Of a stretch of 29,345 nucleotides of DNA, positions 8,008 through 17,601 are shown piece by piece; position 1 is the stretch's first letter, and the number at the start of each line of letters is the position of its first letter. The translations under genes were made by a program, and so were the position numbers. Origin of the DNA: Lentinus brumalis (taxonomy: Eukaryota; Basidiomycota; Agaricomycetes; Polyporales; Polyporaceae); contig MARA01000117.1 in the NCBI GenBank assembly GCA_001792895.1, positions 1 to 29,345 on the forward strand, given 5' to 3'. Under the pieces are notes generated by a model. The model was not told the DNA's origin, ran no database searches, and saw nothing but the letters and a program-made list of their open reading frames with translations.

Positions 8008-9367
8008 GAGCGGTCGACCGCTCAAACTGGGTGTATGAGAGTGCTCTACATTAATTTTATTTGCCACAGAAGGTGCTCAGTTAGCCAACAAGCTCTGCAG
8101 GTCCGTTCTGAGCGGTTGACCGCTGTGCGGGATTGCTCCGCTGTTTGTATGCACCGTAGCAATGCAAGTGCTGTTCTGAGCGGTCGACCGCTCAAATGGG
8201 GTGTATGAGAGTGCTATACATTGATTTCTATGACCATAGCAGGTGCTCTGCCAATAAACGAGCTCTGGAGGTCTGTTCTGAGCGGTCGACCGCTCTGCGG
8301 GATTCCTCCGCTGTTTGTGTGCACCGTAGCAATGCAAGTGCTGTTCTTAGCGGTCGACCGCTCAAATGGGGTGTATGAGAGTGCTATACATTGATTTCTA
8401 TGACCATAGCAGGTGCTCTGCCAATAAACGAGCTCTGGAGGTCTGTTCTGAGCGGTCGACCGCTCTGCGGGATTCCTCCGCTGTTTGTGTGCACCGTAGC
8501 AATGCAAGTGCTGTTCTGAGCGGTCGACCGCTCAAATGGGGTGTATGAGAGTGCTATACATTGATTTCTATGACCATAGCAGGTGCTCTGCCAATAAACG
8601 AGCTCTGGAGGTCTGTTCTGAGCGGTCGACCGCTCTGCGGGATTCCTCCGCTGTTTGTGTGCACCGTAGCAATGCAAGTGCTGTTCTGAGCGGTCGACCG
8701 CTCAAATGGGGTGTATGAGAGTGCTATACATTGATTTCTATGACCATAGCAGGTGCTCTGCCAATAAACGAGCTCTGGAGGTCTGTTCTGAGCGGTCGAC
8801 CGCTCTGCGGGATTCCTCCGCTGTTTGTGTGCACCGTAGCAATGCAAGTGCTGTTCTGAGCGGTCGACCGCTCAAATGGGGTGTATGAGAGTGCTATACA
8901 TTGATTTCTATGACCATAGCAGGTGCTCTGCCAATAAACGAGCTCTGGAGGTCTGTTCTGAGCGGTCAACCGCTCTGCGGGATTCCTCCGCTGTTTGTGT
9001 GCACCGTAGCAATGCAAGTGCTGTTCTGAGCGGTCGACCGCTCAAATGGGGTGTATGAGAGTGCTATACATTGATTTCTATGACCATAGCAGGTGCTCTG
9101 CCAATAAACGAGCTCTGGAGGTCTGTTCTGAGCGGTCGACCGCTCTGCGGGATTCCTCCGCTGTTTGTGTGCACCGTAGCAATGCAAGTGCTGTTCTGAG
9201 CGGTCGACCGCTCAAATGGGGTGTATGAGAGTGCTCTACATTAATTTTATTTGCCACAGAAGGTGCTCAGTTAGCCAACAAGCTCTGCAGGTCCGTTCTG
9301 AGCGGTTGACCGCTCTGCGGGATTGCTCCGCTGTTTGTATGCACCGTAGCAATGCAAGTGCTGTTCT
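8008..9367. repeat. 170-bp satellite array, eight units
   Basis: The palindrome GAGCGGTCGACCGCTC followed by CAAA recurs at 8008, 8178, 8348 (first G is T), 8518, 8688, 8858, 9028 and 9198, exactly 170 bp apart. Each unit holds a second palindrome followed by TGCGGGATT, giving alternating 102 and 68 bp spacing. The six inner units are almost identical; the two outer ones are a diverged variant. The recurring open frames here are by-products of the repeat. Confidence 0.92.
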
Positions 9368-9410
9368 GAGCGGTCGACCGCTCTGCGGGATTCCTCCACT
9401 GTTTGTGTGC

Positions 9411-9660
9411 ACCTTACACATGAGGGCGGCATCAGGGTGTGCTCAGCATATGCTCGGCGACGTGTCGCGAGTGACAGGAGATACGGCACCAATACATATT
9501 TGAGAGCGGTCCACGCTTGGATCGTAGGCTTGGAGTTGCAGGTGCAGCATCAGCCTGCGTCCCAGCGCATGTCCAAGGTGCTCTGTTTGGTAGATGCACC
9601 TATGGTGAGCGGTCGACCGCTCGTGGCCTACATTCAGCAGATGTTCCCTCGTCATCCATG
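9411..9660. other. Single-copy B segment shared with B2 and B5
   Basis: Follows the satellite in B1, B2 (about 14071-14318) and B5 (about 22227-22474). In B2 and B5 it is cut off at CATCCAT by the next B head, whereas here it continues (CATCCATGATCAG). The comparison shows that the B2/B5 ends are truncations. No coding or RNA feature recognised. Confidence 0.6.
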
Positions 9661-9915
9661 ATCAGAGGTTGGATGCTCGTGCCCTACGCTCAGCGGACGT
9701 CCGCTTGTCTACAACCTGAAGTGCACAACAGCAGGCAGTTCTTGCCTGGAACATCGCAGCGAGCGGCCGACCGCTCACAGCATGGTACGAGCGGTTGACT
9801 ACTCATAGCAGGGTACGAGTGGCCGGGGCATAGCCCGCGAGCGGTTGACCGCTTGCGGCAGGGTATGAGTGGTCGACTGCTCATATTGTATTGTGAACGG
9901 CCGACTGTTTGCAAC
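9605..9915. repeat. Degenerate palindromic minisatellite
   Basis: Scattered variants of the AGCGG-NNNN-CCGCT core, including a perfect AGCGGACGTCCGCT at about 9694-9707, GAGCGGCCGACCGCTC near 9760, and decayed forms to about 9912. It has the same core as the 170-bp and 28-bp repeats but irregular spacing. Confidence 0.6.
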
Positions 9916-10632
9916 CGCTAAATTGAAGCACTTGAGTGTATGGTCACCCAGGATAGCCCCTCAGCACATGTAAGCGCCCATATGAATCGACACTGGGGCC
10001 GTCAGCTGTGTGGTTCAATTATGGTACCTTACTTCGGGCTTAGCATTACATGCAAGAGTAATCTGAGTCAGAGGCAGAGATGCACACAGTTGCACTCTGT
10101 GCTCCTGGGCAGTGATGCAACAACATAGAGAGACCGTGTCAGAAGTTTCCCATGACGTTGGAGGCGAGGCGCCGCGCGGGGGATGCGCAACATGGGGTTT
10201 GAGTGGGGTTATGAGACTACCCAGGGTGGCCCCAGGGTTGGCAATGGGTGAGGCAAGGCCAACCCTAGGGTGGGGTTAGTCACAGTTGGCAGCGAGCGCT
10301 TGGATCCTGACATGGGCTGAGGCGCCTGCTTGAACGCACAGGGGGAGCCAGGGGGTGGTGCAGCATGCGGGCACGACTCCACCCGTAAACATGGTGGGCG
10401 GGCGTGCGCAGGGGACGCATCGCATGCCACGGGTGCGCATGTTGCGGGCAGGTACGCCATGTGCGAGGCTCCACCACCGGGCGTGCGCAGGGGACGCACA
10501 CTGGGCGCACGGCGCCGGTGTGTGTCAGTGATGCATCGGCTAGGGACCCACCCATTCGTCAGATGATATCATGAGGTGCTTGCAGAATGGATGATGACGC
10601 ATGAAGTGACGATGACGCGACTCTGACCCAAG
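9916..10632. other. Non-coding stretch upstream of the PHD-like gene fragment
   Basis: From 10150 to 10560 it is G-rich, with several GGGGTT and CCAACCCTAGGG-like words and an exact 20-bp direct repeat at 10400-10419 and 10479-10498. TGACGCATGA and TGACG words lie at 10590-10620, just before the TATA-like sequence. No gene seen. Confidence 0.5.
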
Positions 10633-10645
10633 TATATGTATATTA
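10633..10645 (+). promoter_or_regulatory. TATA-like element
   Basis: TATATGTATATTA, 45-57 bp upstream of the proposed ATG at 10690, in an otherwise GC-rich context. The ATG context CACCATGGC is favourable. Confidence 0.45.
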
Positions 10646-10689
10646 GACCAAGGTCGTGAGGTGTCAATGCCCCCATCCCTATCCTCACC

Positions 10690-11732
10690 ATGGCCCGCGA
10701 CCCACGCAAAGCAGACCTGCGCGATTTTGAACAGCTCAGAGCGGACTATCCGATGCTACGGGCCCGACCGTTGTTCCTCGAGGGACTGCACGTTGACGGT
10801 GAGCAACTATCTGAGATACCGTTGCGTCCTATGGTCGAGTGGCTGATGGTGCGCGCAGCGTTGCACCATTATGGTCGGTTCCATCTGAAGGCTGGCCAGG
10901 TGTATGTACAAAATGTTTGCGCTTTTAGCTGCGTACTGATATTGTGACTTATCCCAGCTACCGCATCAAGGCCGCGGACGAGGACGAGTTTGTGGGGAAA
11001 GTCAAGGGTTTGGAGAGATACACGCCGCAGAATGACTGCCCCACCCTTGTGAGTGAGCTGATTCGCTGTCCTGTATGCATGCTGATGGACAGTTAGGCCT
11101 TAGTGACGGTTGTCAAAATGATGACCGCCGCAGCGGTCGATCGTCTGTTGGTTGAAGACCTGTTCCTGGGTGAAGGCGAGGGTCGCTGGGCTTTCACCGT
11201 ACCGCAAGGGCAGTACATCGAGACGGATTCCCTCATGACAGTCTGGGAGACCGATCTGTTGGAGTGGCTTCCCGTCTTCTCGTTTGAGCCGACCCGACGT
11301 GATATGACCCTTTACCCTAAACCTGCGGCCGGGCGGGATTGGAGCCGGGATGATGTGAAGCTGAGCGTGCGGGACAACGTGGACGGCACATCATATGTTT
11401 TGATTGAACACGTCGTGAGCAGCCTTACCCACAGTTTGCGGCGTCGTGTTACTAACCAGGTGGTGCAGAGGCGGATATGCACAGAGAAGTGCTGGGTGGG
11501 GGGTCAATGGAGGTTTGCGGCGGGCCCGTGGCGGTGCTGTGTGCTGTGCGAGTACAGCCAGGGGCGGTGGTATCACCAGGAATGCCTGGAGGAAATGGGA
11601 CGCCCGTTCAGCGCAGAAGATGCGAGGAATGCGCACAGAGACGAGGCGGCAACGGAGGGAGGCCTCCCGGCTTGGATCAACCCGCTACCCGACTGGAACG
11701 TGGCCGACGCCAACGACGCTTATTGGGAGACG
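10690..11732 (+). pseudogene. 3'-truncated gene fragment with PHD-like zinc finger, possible BAH-like region
   Basis: Proposed exons 10690-10901, 10958-11048, 11097-11414 and 11460-11732. Donors are GTATGT, GTGAGT and GTGAGC. Intron 3 ends with a textbook TACTAAC-CAG. About 298 codons precede the break. The segment around YRIKAADEDEFVGKVKG to the LFLGEGEGR region is loosely reminiscent of a BAH fold. The last exon has CTEKC, then CVLC, then WYHQEC, the usual C..C / W-Y-H-x2-C core of a PHD finger. The final Cys pair expected in a PHD is absent before the cut. At 11733 the frame runs into a B head, which supplies 13 foreign codons and a stop at 11777. BAH-PHD proteins read chromatin marks in fungi, but that role here is a guess. 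It is the only gene-like piece inside the array. Confidence 0.6.
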
Positions 11733-14318
11733 ATTGATAGGTATTTCTGTAACCCCCTTAGGGTTAGGGGGAGGTAAGGGTGAGCATTATTGGGCTGAAT
11801 GTACGTTGCGAGCGGTCGAGTTGCTGGAGAGCATAAATTGCGGCGGAGGAGCGGTTGGTGGCAGGGAGGTGGGTGTGATTGATATGAGTAGCGAACGAGC
11901 GGGCAACCGCTCAAACTGTGTAGAAGGTGAGCAGTTGACTATAGTAAGTCACCAGCTGCTCACGATAACTTCAATAAGATATGAGCATTTGAGCGGTCGA
12001 CCGCTCACCGTGATCGGCCAGCGACAGAACCACCATAAGGGTCAACAGTGCATTCAGAGCGGTCGGCCGCTCACATAGTACATACAGGACTGATCTACAG
12101 TAATATCCTTGGCCATAGAAAGTGCTCAGCCAATAAATGAGCTTGGAAGCATCAATCCGAGTGGTCGACCGCTCTGCGGGATTGCTCCGCTGTTTGTATG
12201 CGCCGTAGCAATGCAAGTGCTGTTCTGAGCGGTCGACCGCTCAAACTGGGTGTATGAGAGTGCTCTACATCAATGTCATTTGCCACAGAAGGTGCTCAGT
12301 TAGCCAACAAGCTCTGCAGGTCCGTTCTGAGCGGTTGTCCGCTCTGCGGGATTGCTCCGCTGTTTGTATGCACCGTAGCCATGCAAGTGCTGTTCTGAGC
12401 GGTCGACCGCTCAGCGAGGGTGTATGGGGTGCTATACATTGATTTCTATGACCATAGCAGGTGCTCTGCCAATAAACGAGCTCTGGAGGTCTGTTCTGAG
12501 CGGTCGACCGCTCTGCGGGATTGCTCCGCTGTTTGTATCCACCGCAGCAATGCAAGTGCTGTTCTGAGCGGTTGACCGCTCAAATGGGGTATATGAGAGT
12601 GCTCTACATCAATTCTATTTGCCACAGAAGGTGCTCAGTTAGCCAACAAGCCCTGCAGGTCCGTTCTGAGCAGTCACCCGCTCTGCGGGATTGCGTCGCT
12701 GTTTGTATGCACCGTAGCAATGCAAGTGCTGTTCTGAGCGGTCTACCGCTCATATGGGGTGTATGAGAGTGCTCTACATCAATTAGCGTTGCCACAGAAG
12801 GTTTTCAGGCAGTAAACAAGCTTTGCAGGTCCGTTCTGAGCGGTCGACCGCTCTGCGGGATTGTGTTGCTGTTTGTATGCACCATAGCAGTCCGAATGCT
12901 GTTCAGAGCGGTCAACCGCTCAAAAGGGGTATATACAAGTGCTATACATTGATTTCTATGACCATAGCAGGTGCTCTGCCAATAAACGAGCTCTGGAGGT
13001 CTGTTCTGAGCGGTCGACCGCTCTGCGGGATCACTCCGCTGTTTGTATGCACCGTAGCAATGCAAGTGCTGTTCTGAGCGGTCGACCGCTCAGCGAGGGT
13101 GTATGGGAGTGCTCTACATGAATTTCTCTGGCTACAGGAGGTGCTCTGCTAATAAACGAGCTCTGGAGGTCTGTTCTGAGCGGTCGACCGCTCTGCGGGA
13201 TCACTCCGCTGTTTGTATGCACCGTAGCAATGCAAGTGCTGTTCTGAGCGGTCGACCGCTCAGCGAGGGTGTATGGGAGTGCTCTACATGAATTTCTCTG
13301 GCTACAGGAGGTGCTCTGCTAATAAACGAGCTCTGGAGGTCTGTTCTGAGCGGTCGACCGCTCTGTGGGATTGCTGCGCTGTTTGTATGCACCGTAGCAA
13401 TGCAAGTGCTGTTCTGAGCGGTCGACCGCTCAAATGGGGTGTATGAGAGTGCTATACATTGATTTCTATGACCATAGCAGGTGCTCTGCCAATAAACGAG
13501 CTCTGGAGGTCTGTTCTGAGCGGTCGACCGCTCTGCGGGATTCCTCCGCTGTTTGTGTGCACCGTAGCAATGCAAGTGCTGTTCTGAGCGGTCGACCGCT
13601 CAAATGGGGTGTATGAGAGTGCTCTACATCAATTTTATTTGCCACAGAAGGTGCTCAGTTAGCCAACAAGCCCTGCAGGTCCGTTCTGAGCGGTCACCCG
13701 CTCTGCGGGATTGCGTCACTGTTTGTATGCACCGTAGCAATGCAAGTGCTGTTCTGAGCAGTCGACCACTCAAATGGGGTGTATGAGAGTGCTCTACATC
13801 AATTAGCGTTGCCACAGAAGGTTTTCAGGCAGCAAACAAGCTTTGCAGGTCCGTTCTGAGCGGTCGACCGCTCTGCGGGATTGTGTTGCTGTTTGTATGC
13901 ACCATAGCAGTCCGAATGCTGTTCAGAGCGGTCAACCGCTCAAAAGGGGTATATACGAGTGCTATACATTGATTCCTATGACCATAGCAGGTGCTCTGCC
14001 AATAAACGAGCTCTGAAGGTCTGTTCTGAGCGGTCGACCGCTCTGCGGGATTCCTCCGCTGTTTGTGTGCACCTTACACATGAGGGCAGCATCAGGGTGT
14101 GCTCAGCATATGCTCGGCGACGTGTCGCGAGTGACAGGAGATACGGCACCAATACATATTCCAGAGTGGTCGACCGCTTGGATTGTAGGCTTGGAGTTGC
14201 AGGTGCAGTATCAGCCTGCGTCCCAGCATACGTCCGAGGTGCTCTGTTCGGCAGACGCACCCATGGTGAGCGGTCGACCGCTCGTGGCCTACATTCAGCA
14301 GATGTTCCCTTGTCATCC
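11733..14318. mobile_element. Block B, copy 2
   Basis: The head begins at 11733 inside the broken gene fragment. It has the same order as B1: head, diverged repeats, 170-bp satellite, single-copy segment. The end at 14318 is a truncation relative to B1 position about 9660, immediately followed by the next head. Confidence 0.6.
12227..14095. repeat. 170-bp satellite array in B2, about eleven units
   Basis: Palindrome starts at 12227, 12397, 12566, 12736, 12906, 13076, 13246, 13416, 13586, 13756 and 13926; the spacing is 170 bp, with one of 169. The units are more mixed than in B1, with at least three variants of the 102-bp half (GCCACAGAAGG, GACCATAGCAGG and GGCTACAGGAGG types). Many palindromes carry single changes at CpG positions. 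Confidence 0.9.
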
Positions 14319-15158
14319 ATTGATAGGTATTTCTGTAACCCCCTTAGGGTTAGGGGGAGGTAAGGGTGAGCATTATTGGGCTGAATGTACGTTGCGAGCG
14401 GTCGAGTTGCTGGAGAGCATAAATTGCGGCGGAGGAGCGGTTGGTGGCAGGGAGGTGGGTGTGATTGGTATAAGTAGCGAACGAGCGGGCAACCGCTCAG
14501 AACTGTGTAGAAGGTAAACGGTTGCAGAATGTATGGTGAGCAGTCGGCCATCCACGGCACGTTACAAGCGGCCGACCACCTGCTGTCGTGAGCGGTTGAC
14601 CGCTCGCACCTCATCGTGAGCGGACGACCGCTCGTACCTCGTCGTGAGCGGACGACCGCTCGTACCTCGTCGTGAGCGGACGACCGCTCGTACCTCGTCG
14701 TGAGCGGACGACCGCTCGTACCTCGTCGTGAGCGGACGACCGCTCGTACCTCGTCGTGAGCGGCCGACCGCCTGCTGTGAGCGGACGACCGCTCGTACCG
14801 TACCGTGAGCGGACGACCGCCCGTACTGTACCTTGAGTGGTCGACCGTACTGTACCGTGAGCGGTCGACCGCTCGTACCTTGTCGTGAGTGGTCGACCGT
14901 ACCGTACCGTGAGCGGTTGACCGCTCGTACCGTACCGTGCGCGGCTGACCGCCTGCTACGAGCGGACGACCGCTCGTACCGTACCGTGAGCGGCCGACCG
15001 CCCGTTATGTACCTTCAGTGGCCGACCGTACTGTACCGTGAGCGGTCGACCGCTCGTACCTTGTCGTGAGTGGTCGACCGTACCGTACCGTGAGCGGTCG
15101 ACCGCTCGTACCGTACCGTGAGCGGCTGCCCGCTTGTACCGTACCCCTTGTCGTGAGC
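14319..15158. mobile_element. Block B, copy 3: head plus 28-bp minisatellite
   Basis: After the common head this copy continues with AGGTAAACGGTTGCAG instead of the satellite, then runs into the palindromic minisatellite and is cut at 15158 by the next head. Confidence 0.6.
14584..15158. repeat. 28-bp palindromic minisatellite, long block
   Basis: The first ~175 bp are about six units of CGTGAGCGGACGACCGCT plus CGTACCTCGT, 28 bp each. After that the spacer changes to CGTACCGTACCGTG and the core varies (GGTCGACC, GGCCGACC, GGTTGACC). The core keeps CGG-NNGA-CCG throughout most units. Confidence 0.88.
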
Positions 15159-15508
15159 ATTGATAGGTATTTCTGTAACCCCCTTAGGGTTAGGGGGAGG
15201 TAAGGGTGAGCATTATTGGGCCGAATGTACGTTGCGAGCGGTCGAGTTGCTGGAGAGCATAAATTGCGGCGGAGGAGCGGTTGGTGGCAGGGAGGTGGGT
15301 GTGATTGGTATAAGTAGCGAACGAGCGGGCAACCGCTCAGAACTGTGTAGAAGGTAAACGGTTGCAGAATGTATGGTGAGCAGTCGGCCATCCACGGCAC
15401 GTTACAAGCGGCCGACCACCTGCTGTCGTGAGCGGTTGACCGCTCGTACCTCATCGTGAGCGGACGACCGCTCGTACCTCGTCGTGAGCGGCCGACCGCC
15501 TGCTGTGA
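15159..15508. mobile_element. Block B, copy 4: head plus short minisatellite before PLE 2
   Basis: Same continuation as B3, but only three minisatellite units remain (about 15424-15508) before the telomeric joint with PLE 2. One base in the head differs (GGGCCGAATG rather than GGGCTGAATG), shared with 23315. Confidence 0.6.
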
Positions 15509-15520
15509 GGGTTAGGGTTA

Positions 15521-16285
15521 GGGAGGGCGGTGCGAAGCACCGCACTAAAGACGTGTGCTAAGAAAAGACTATGTAGGCGAAGCAGCCAACAGGCTCGGTA
15601 GAGACTACCGCAGCTGCTGTTTCGCCTTTATACGGCTCATCAGGGCTGCTTAGGTAAGATACCTGCTGTCACTTAACTCCGATGTCGGACGGTGACTAAT
15701 CCCGGCCTCGGAGTTAATGACGCGATAACGCTTATGTTCCGATCCGCTTGACGCGGACCGATCAAGACATTGTCATGTAATATGACAGAAATGCCGAGTT
15801 CCGACATCTATTCTCTCACCCCACACCGGTTATGTCTCGGCCCGAGTCCGAGGTTCCCGCGAGGGGACACCGGTGTAATAATAGATATGCCGATCGGAGT
15901 TTCCGATCGGAAATGGTTCCTCAAATCCTATTGGCTGGCAGCTGCCGTGACGGCGCCTACTAAGCCAGTATATAAGCCGGACCAGAGTCCGCCTAGTCCC
16001 CCAGAGCGCGCAACGGCTGCGCTCCGGACCGGTCGGATCACTCCGGCCGGCGGTAAAGGTAAGTGCCTGGCGACTAATTGACCCGGTCCGGGCCGTAGCG
16101 GAGCCGGGGTACAGAGCGCTTGGCTTCTTACCATAACAGGGTAGACTTCAATCCGGGGTTAACCGGCTGTTCGGTCCGAGGCGTCTAGGCCTCGGGTCAC
16201 GTGGCTGGGTATAGGGCGCCTGAGGACGCACCTGCGGGTTCCCAGTTAGGTTCGGTTAGGATTTGGTTGGGGTTCGGTTCGGTTA
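15521..16285 (-). repeat. PLE 2 pLTR unit a
   Basis: 765 bp, in direct tandem with unit b through a single TTAGGG-like joint (GGTTCGGTTAGGGAGGG). It is close to 4441-5204. Confidence 0.85.
15580..15651 (-). ncRNA. Hammerhead ribozyme, PLE 2 pLTR a
   Basis: Same sequence as 4500-4571, offset 11080: CUGAUGA, GCC/GGC stem II, GAAA, GUU cleavage triplet and the 8-bp stem I. Predicted cleavage is between 15588 and 15587. Confidence 0.92.
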
Positions 16286-17050
16286 GGGAGGGCGGTGCGA
16301 AGCACCGCACTAGAGACGTGTGCTAAGAAAAGACTATGTAGGCGAAGCAGCCAACAGGCTCGGTAGAGACTACCGCAGCTGCTGTTTCGCCTTTATACGG
16401 CTCATCAGGGCTGCTTAGGTAAGATACCTGCTGTCACTTAACTCCGATGTCGGACGGTGACTAATCCCGGCCTCGGAGTTAATGACGCGATAACGCTTAC
16501 GTTCCGATCCGCTTGACGCGGACCGATCAAGACATTGTCATGTAATATGACAGAAATGCCGAGTTCCGACATCAATTCTCTCACCCCACACCGGTTATGT
16601 CTCGGCCCGAGTCCGAGGTTCCCGCGAGGGGACACCGGTGTAATAATAGATATGCCGATCGGAGTTTCCGATCGGAAATGGTTCCTCAAATCCTATTGGC
16701 TGGCAGCTGCCGTGACGGCGCCTACTAAGCCAGTATATAAGCCGGACCAGAGTCCGCCTAGTCCCCCAGAGCGCGCAACGGCTGCGCTCCGGACCGGTCG
16801 GATCACTCCGGCCGGCGGTAAAGGTAAGTGCCTGGCGACTAATTGACCCGGTCCGGGCCGTAGCGGAGCCGGGGTACAGAGCGCTTGGCTTCTTACCATA
16901 ACAGGGTAGACTTCAGTCCGGGGTTAACCGGCTGTTCGGTCCGAGGCTTCTAGGCCTCGGGTCACGTGGCTGGGTATAGGGCGCCTAAGGACGCACCTGC
17001 GGGTTCCCAGTTAGGTTCGGTTAGGATTTGGTTGGGGTTCGGTTCGGTTA
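16286..17050 (-). repeat. PLE 2 pLTR unit b
   Basis: Second 765-bp unit. A few substitutions against unit a (for example ACTAGAGACG for ACTAAAGACG, and ATCAATTC for ATCTATTC) lie outside the ribozyme. It runs into the GGGTTAGCTAAC spacer. Confidence 0.85.
16345..16416 (-). ncRNA. Hammerhead ribozyme, PLE 2 pLTR b
   Basis: Exactly 765 nt from the ribozyme of unit a and identical to it, although the flanks differ by substitutions. Predicted cleavage is between 16353 and 16352. Cleavage at both sites would release a 765-nt monomer. Confidence 0.92.
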
Positions 17051-17601
17051 GGGTTAGCTAACAGTTACGATGTCAGACAGATAAGCATAAATAACAATAA
17101 GTATTAAGCACTCACGGTTAGGGTTGGGTTAGAACACTGTACAACCCACGAACTAGTGACGTGTTCGCGTGAGTTACTATTGTTATCGCATCTGCGTATA
17201 AGGAATTAGTGAATAAAGATGTTCCCCATTGGTCAAGTACCGATGGGGTCAGGAGACCTGGTTCACAGGCTGGTTTTTCATGGGCGTCCGAGGACTCCCA
17301 GCTACATGTGAACATTGTTTGAACTACGGCCATTTGGCACCCAAATGTACCATGCGTGGGTTCAGCGCAACGGCTGAGGCGGTGTGCGGCCCAGGTAAAA
17401 CCCCGGCAAAACACGGTGGATGCGGAACATTGCCGCAGAGCCACTTAACCATCCTCTCCCCAAACTCACATGGTAGTAATGGTGGTCCTACATTTGGGAG
17501 CTTCCGAAGAAGGCCCCGTCTCCTCGCTCGCCGTCACGCGGACGATCAAGCGATTTAGTCTTACGTAGCGAGGGCTGAACGAATCCCCAACGGAGAGACG
17601 C
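17051..17601 (-). other. PLE 2 spacer between RT stop and pLTR b
   Basis: Counterpart of 5205-5754. It has a one-base deletion at AATAAGTATT (about 17101) relative to the other copies. Confidence 0.6.
17307..17348 (+). pseudogene. CCHC zinc-knuckle fragment antisense to PLE 2
   Basis: CEHCLNYGHLAPKC (CX2CX4HX4C). Here the open frame reaches further upstream, from about 17229 through WFTGWFFMGVRGLPAT, and down to 17558. Origin unknown; it resembles Gag/ORF1 knuckles. Confidence 0.5.

Larger units (their letters stand above)
7513..11732. mobile_element. Block B, copy 1 (longest): subtelomeric element with fixed left edge
   Basis: Starts with ATTGATAGG directly at the broken 5' end of PLE 1. 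Contents: constant head (7513 to about 7708), diverged palindrome-bearing repeats (about 7770-8007), 170-bp satellite (8008-9367), a single-copy segment (9411-9660), degenerate palindromic minisatellite (9600-9915), non-coding sequence, and a gene fragment (10690-11732). It ends where the next B head begins. Whether B is a transposable element, a telomere-associated sequence copied by recombination, or part of a composite PLE is not known. Confidence 0.6.

Noticed and set aside
8008..9367. Repeated open frames of 60-97 codons on both strands in the 170-bp arrays
   Set aside because: 170 is not a multiple of three, the frames recur only because the satellite recurs, and they have no motif or start context.
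14584..15158. CRISPR-like array of 28-bp palindromic repeats
   Set aside because: Units abut with no unique spacers, there are no cas genes, and the context is eukaryotic. It is a minisatellite.
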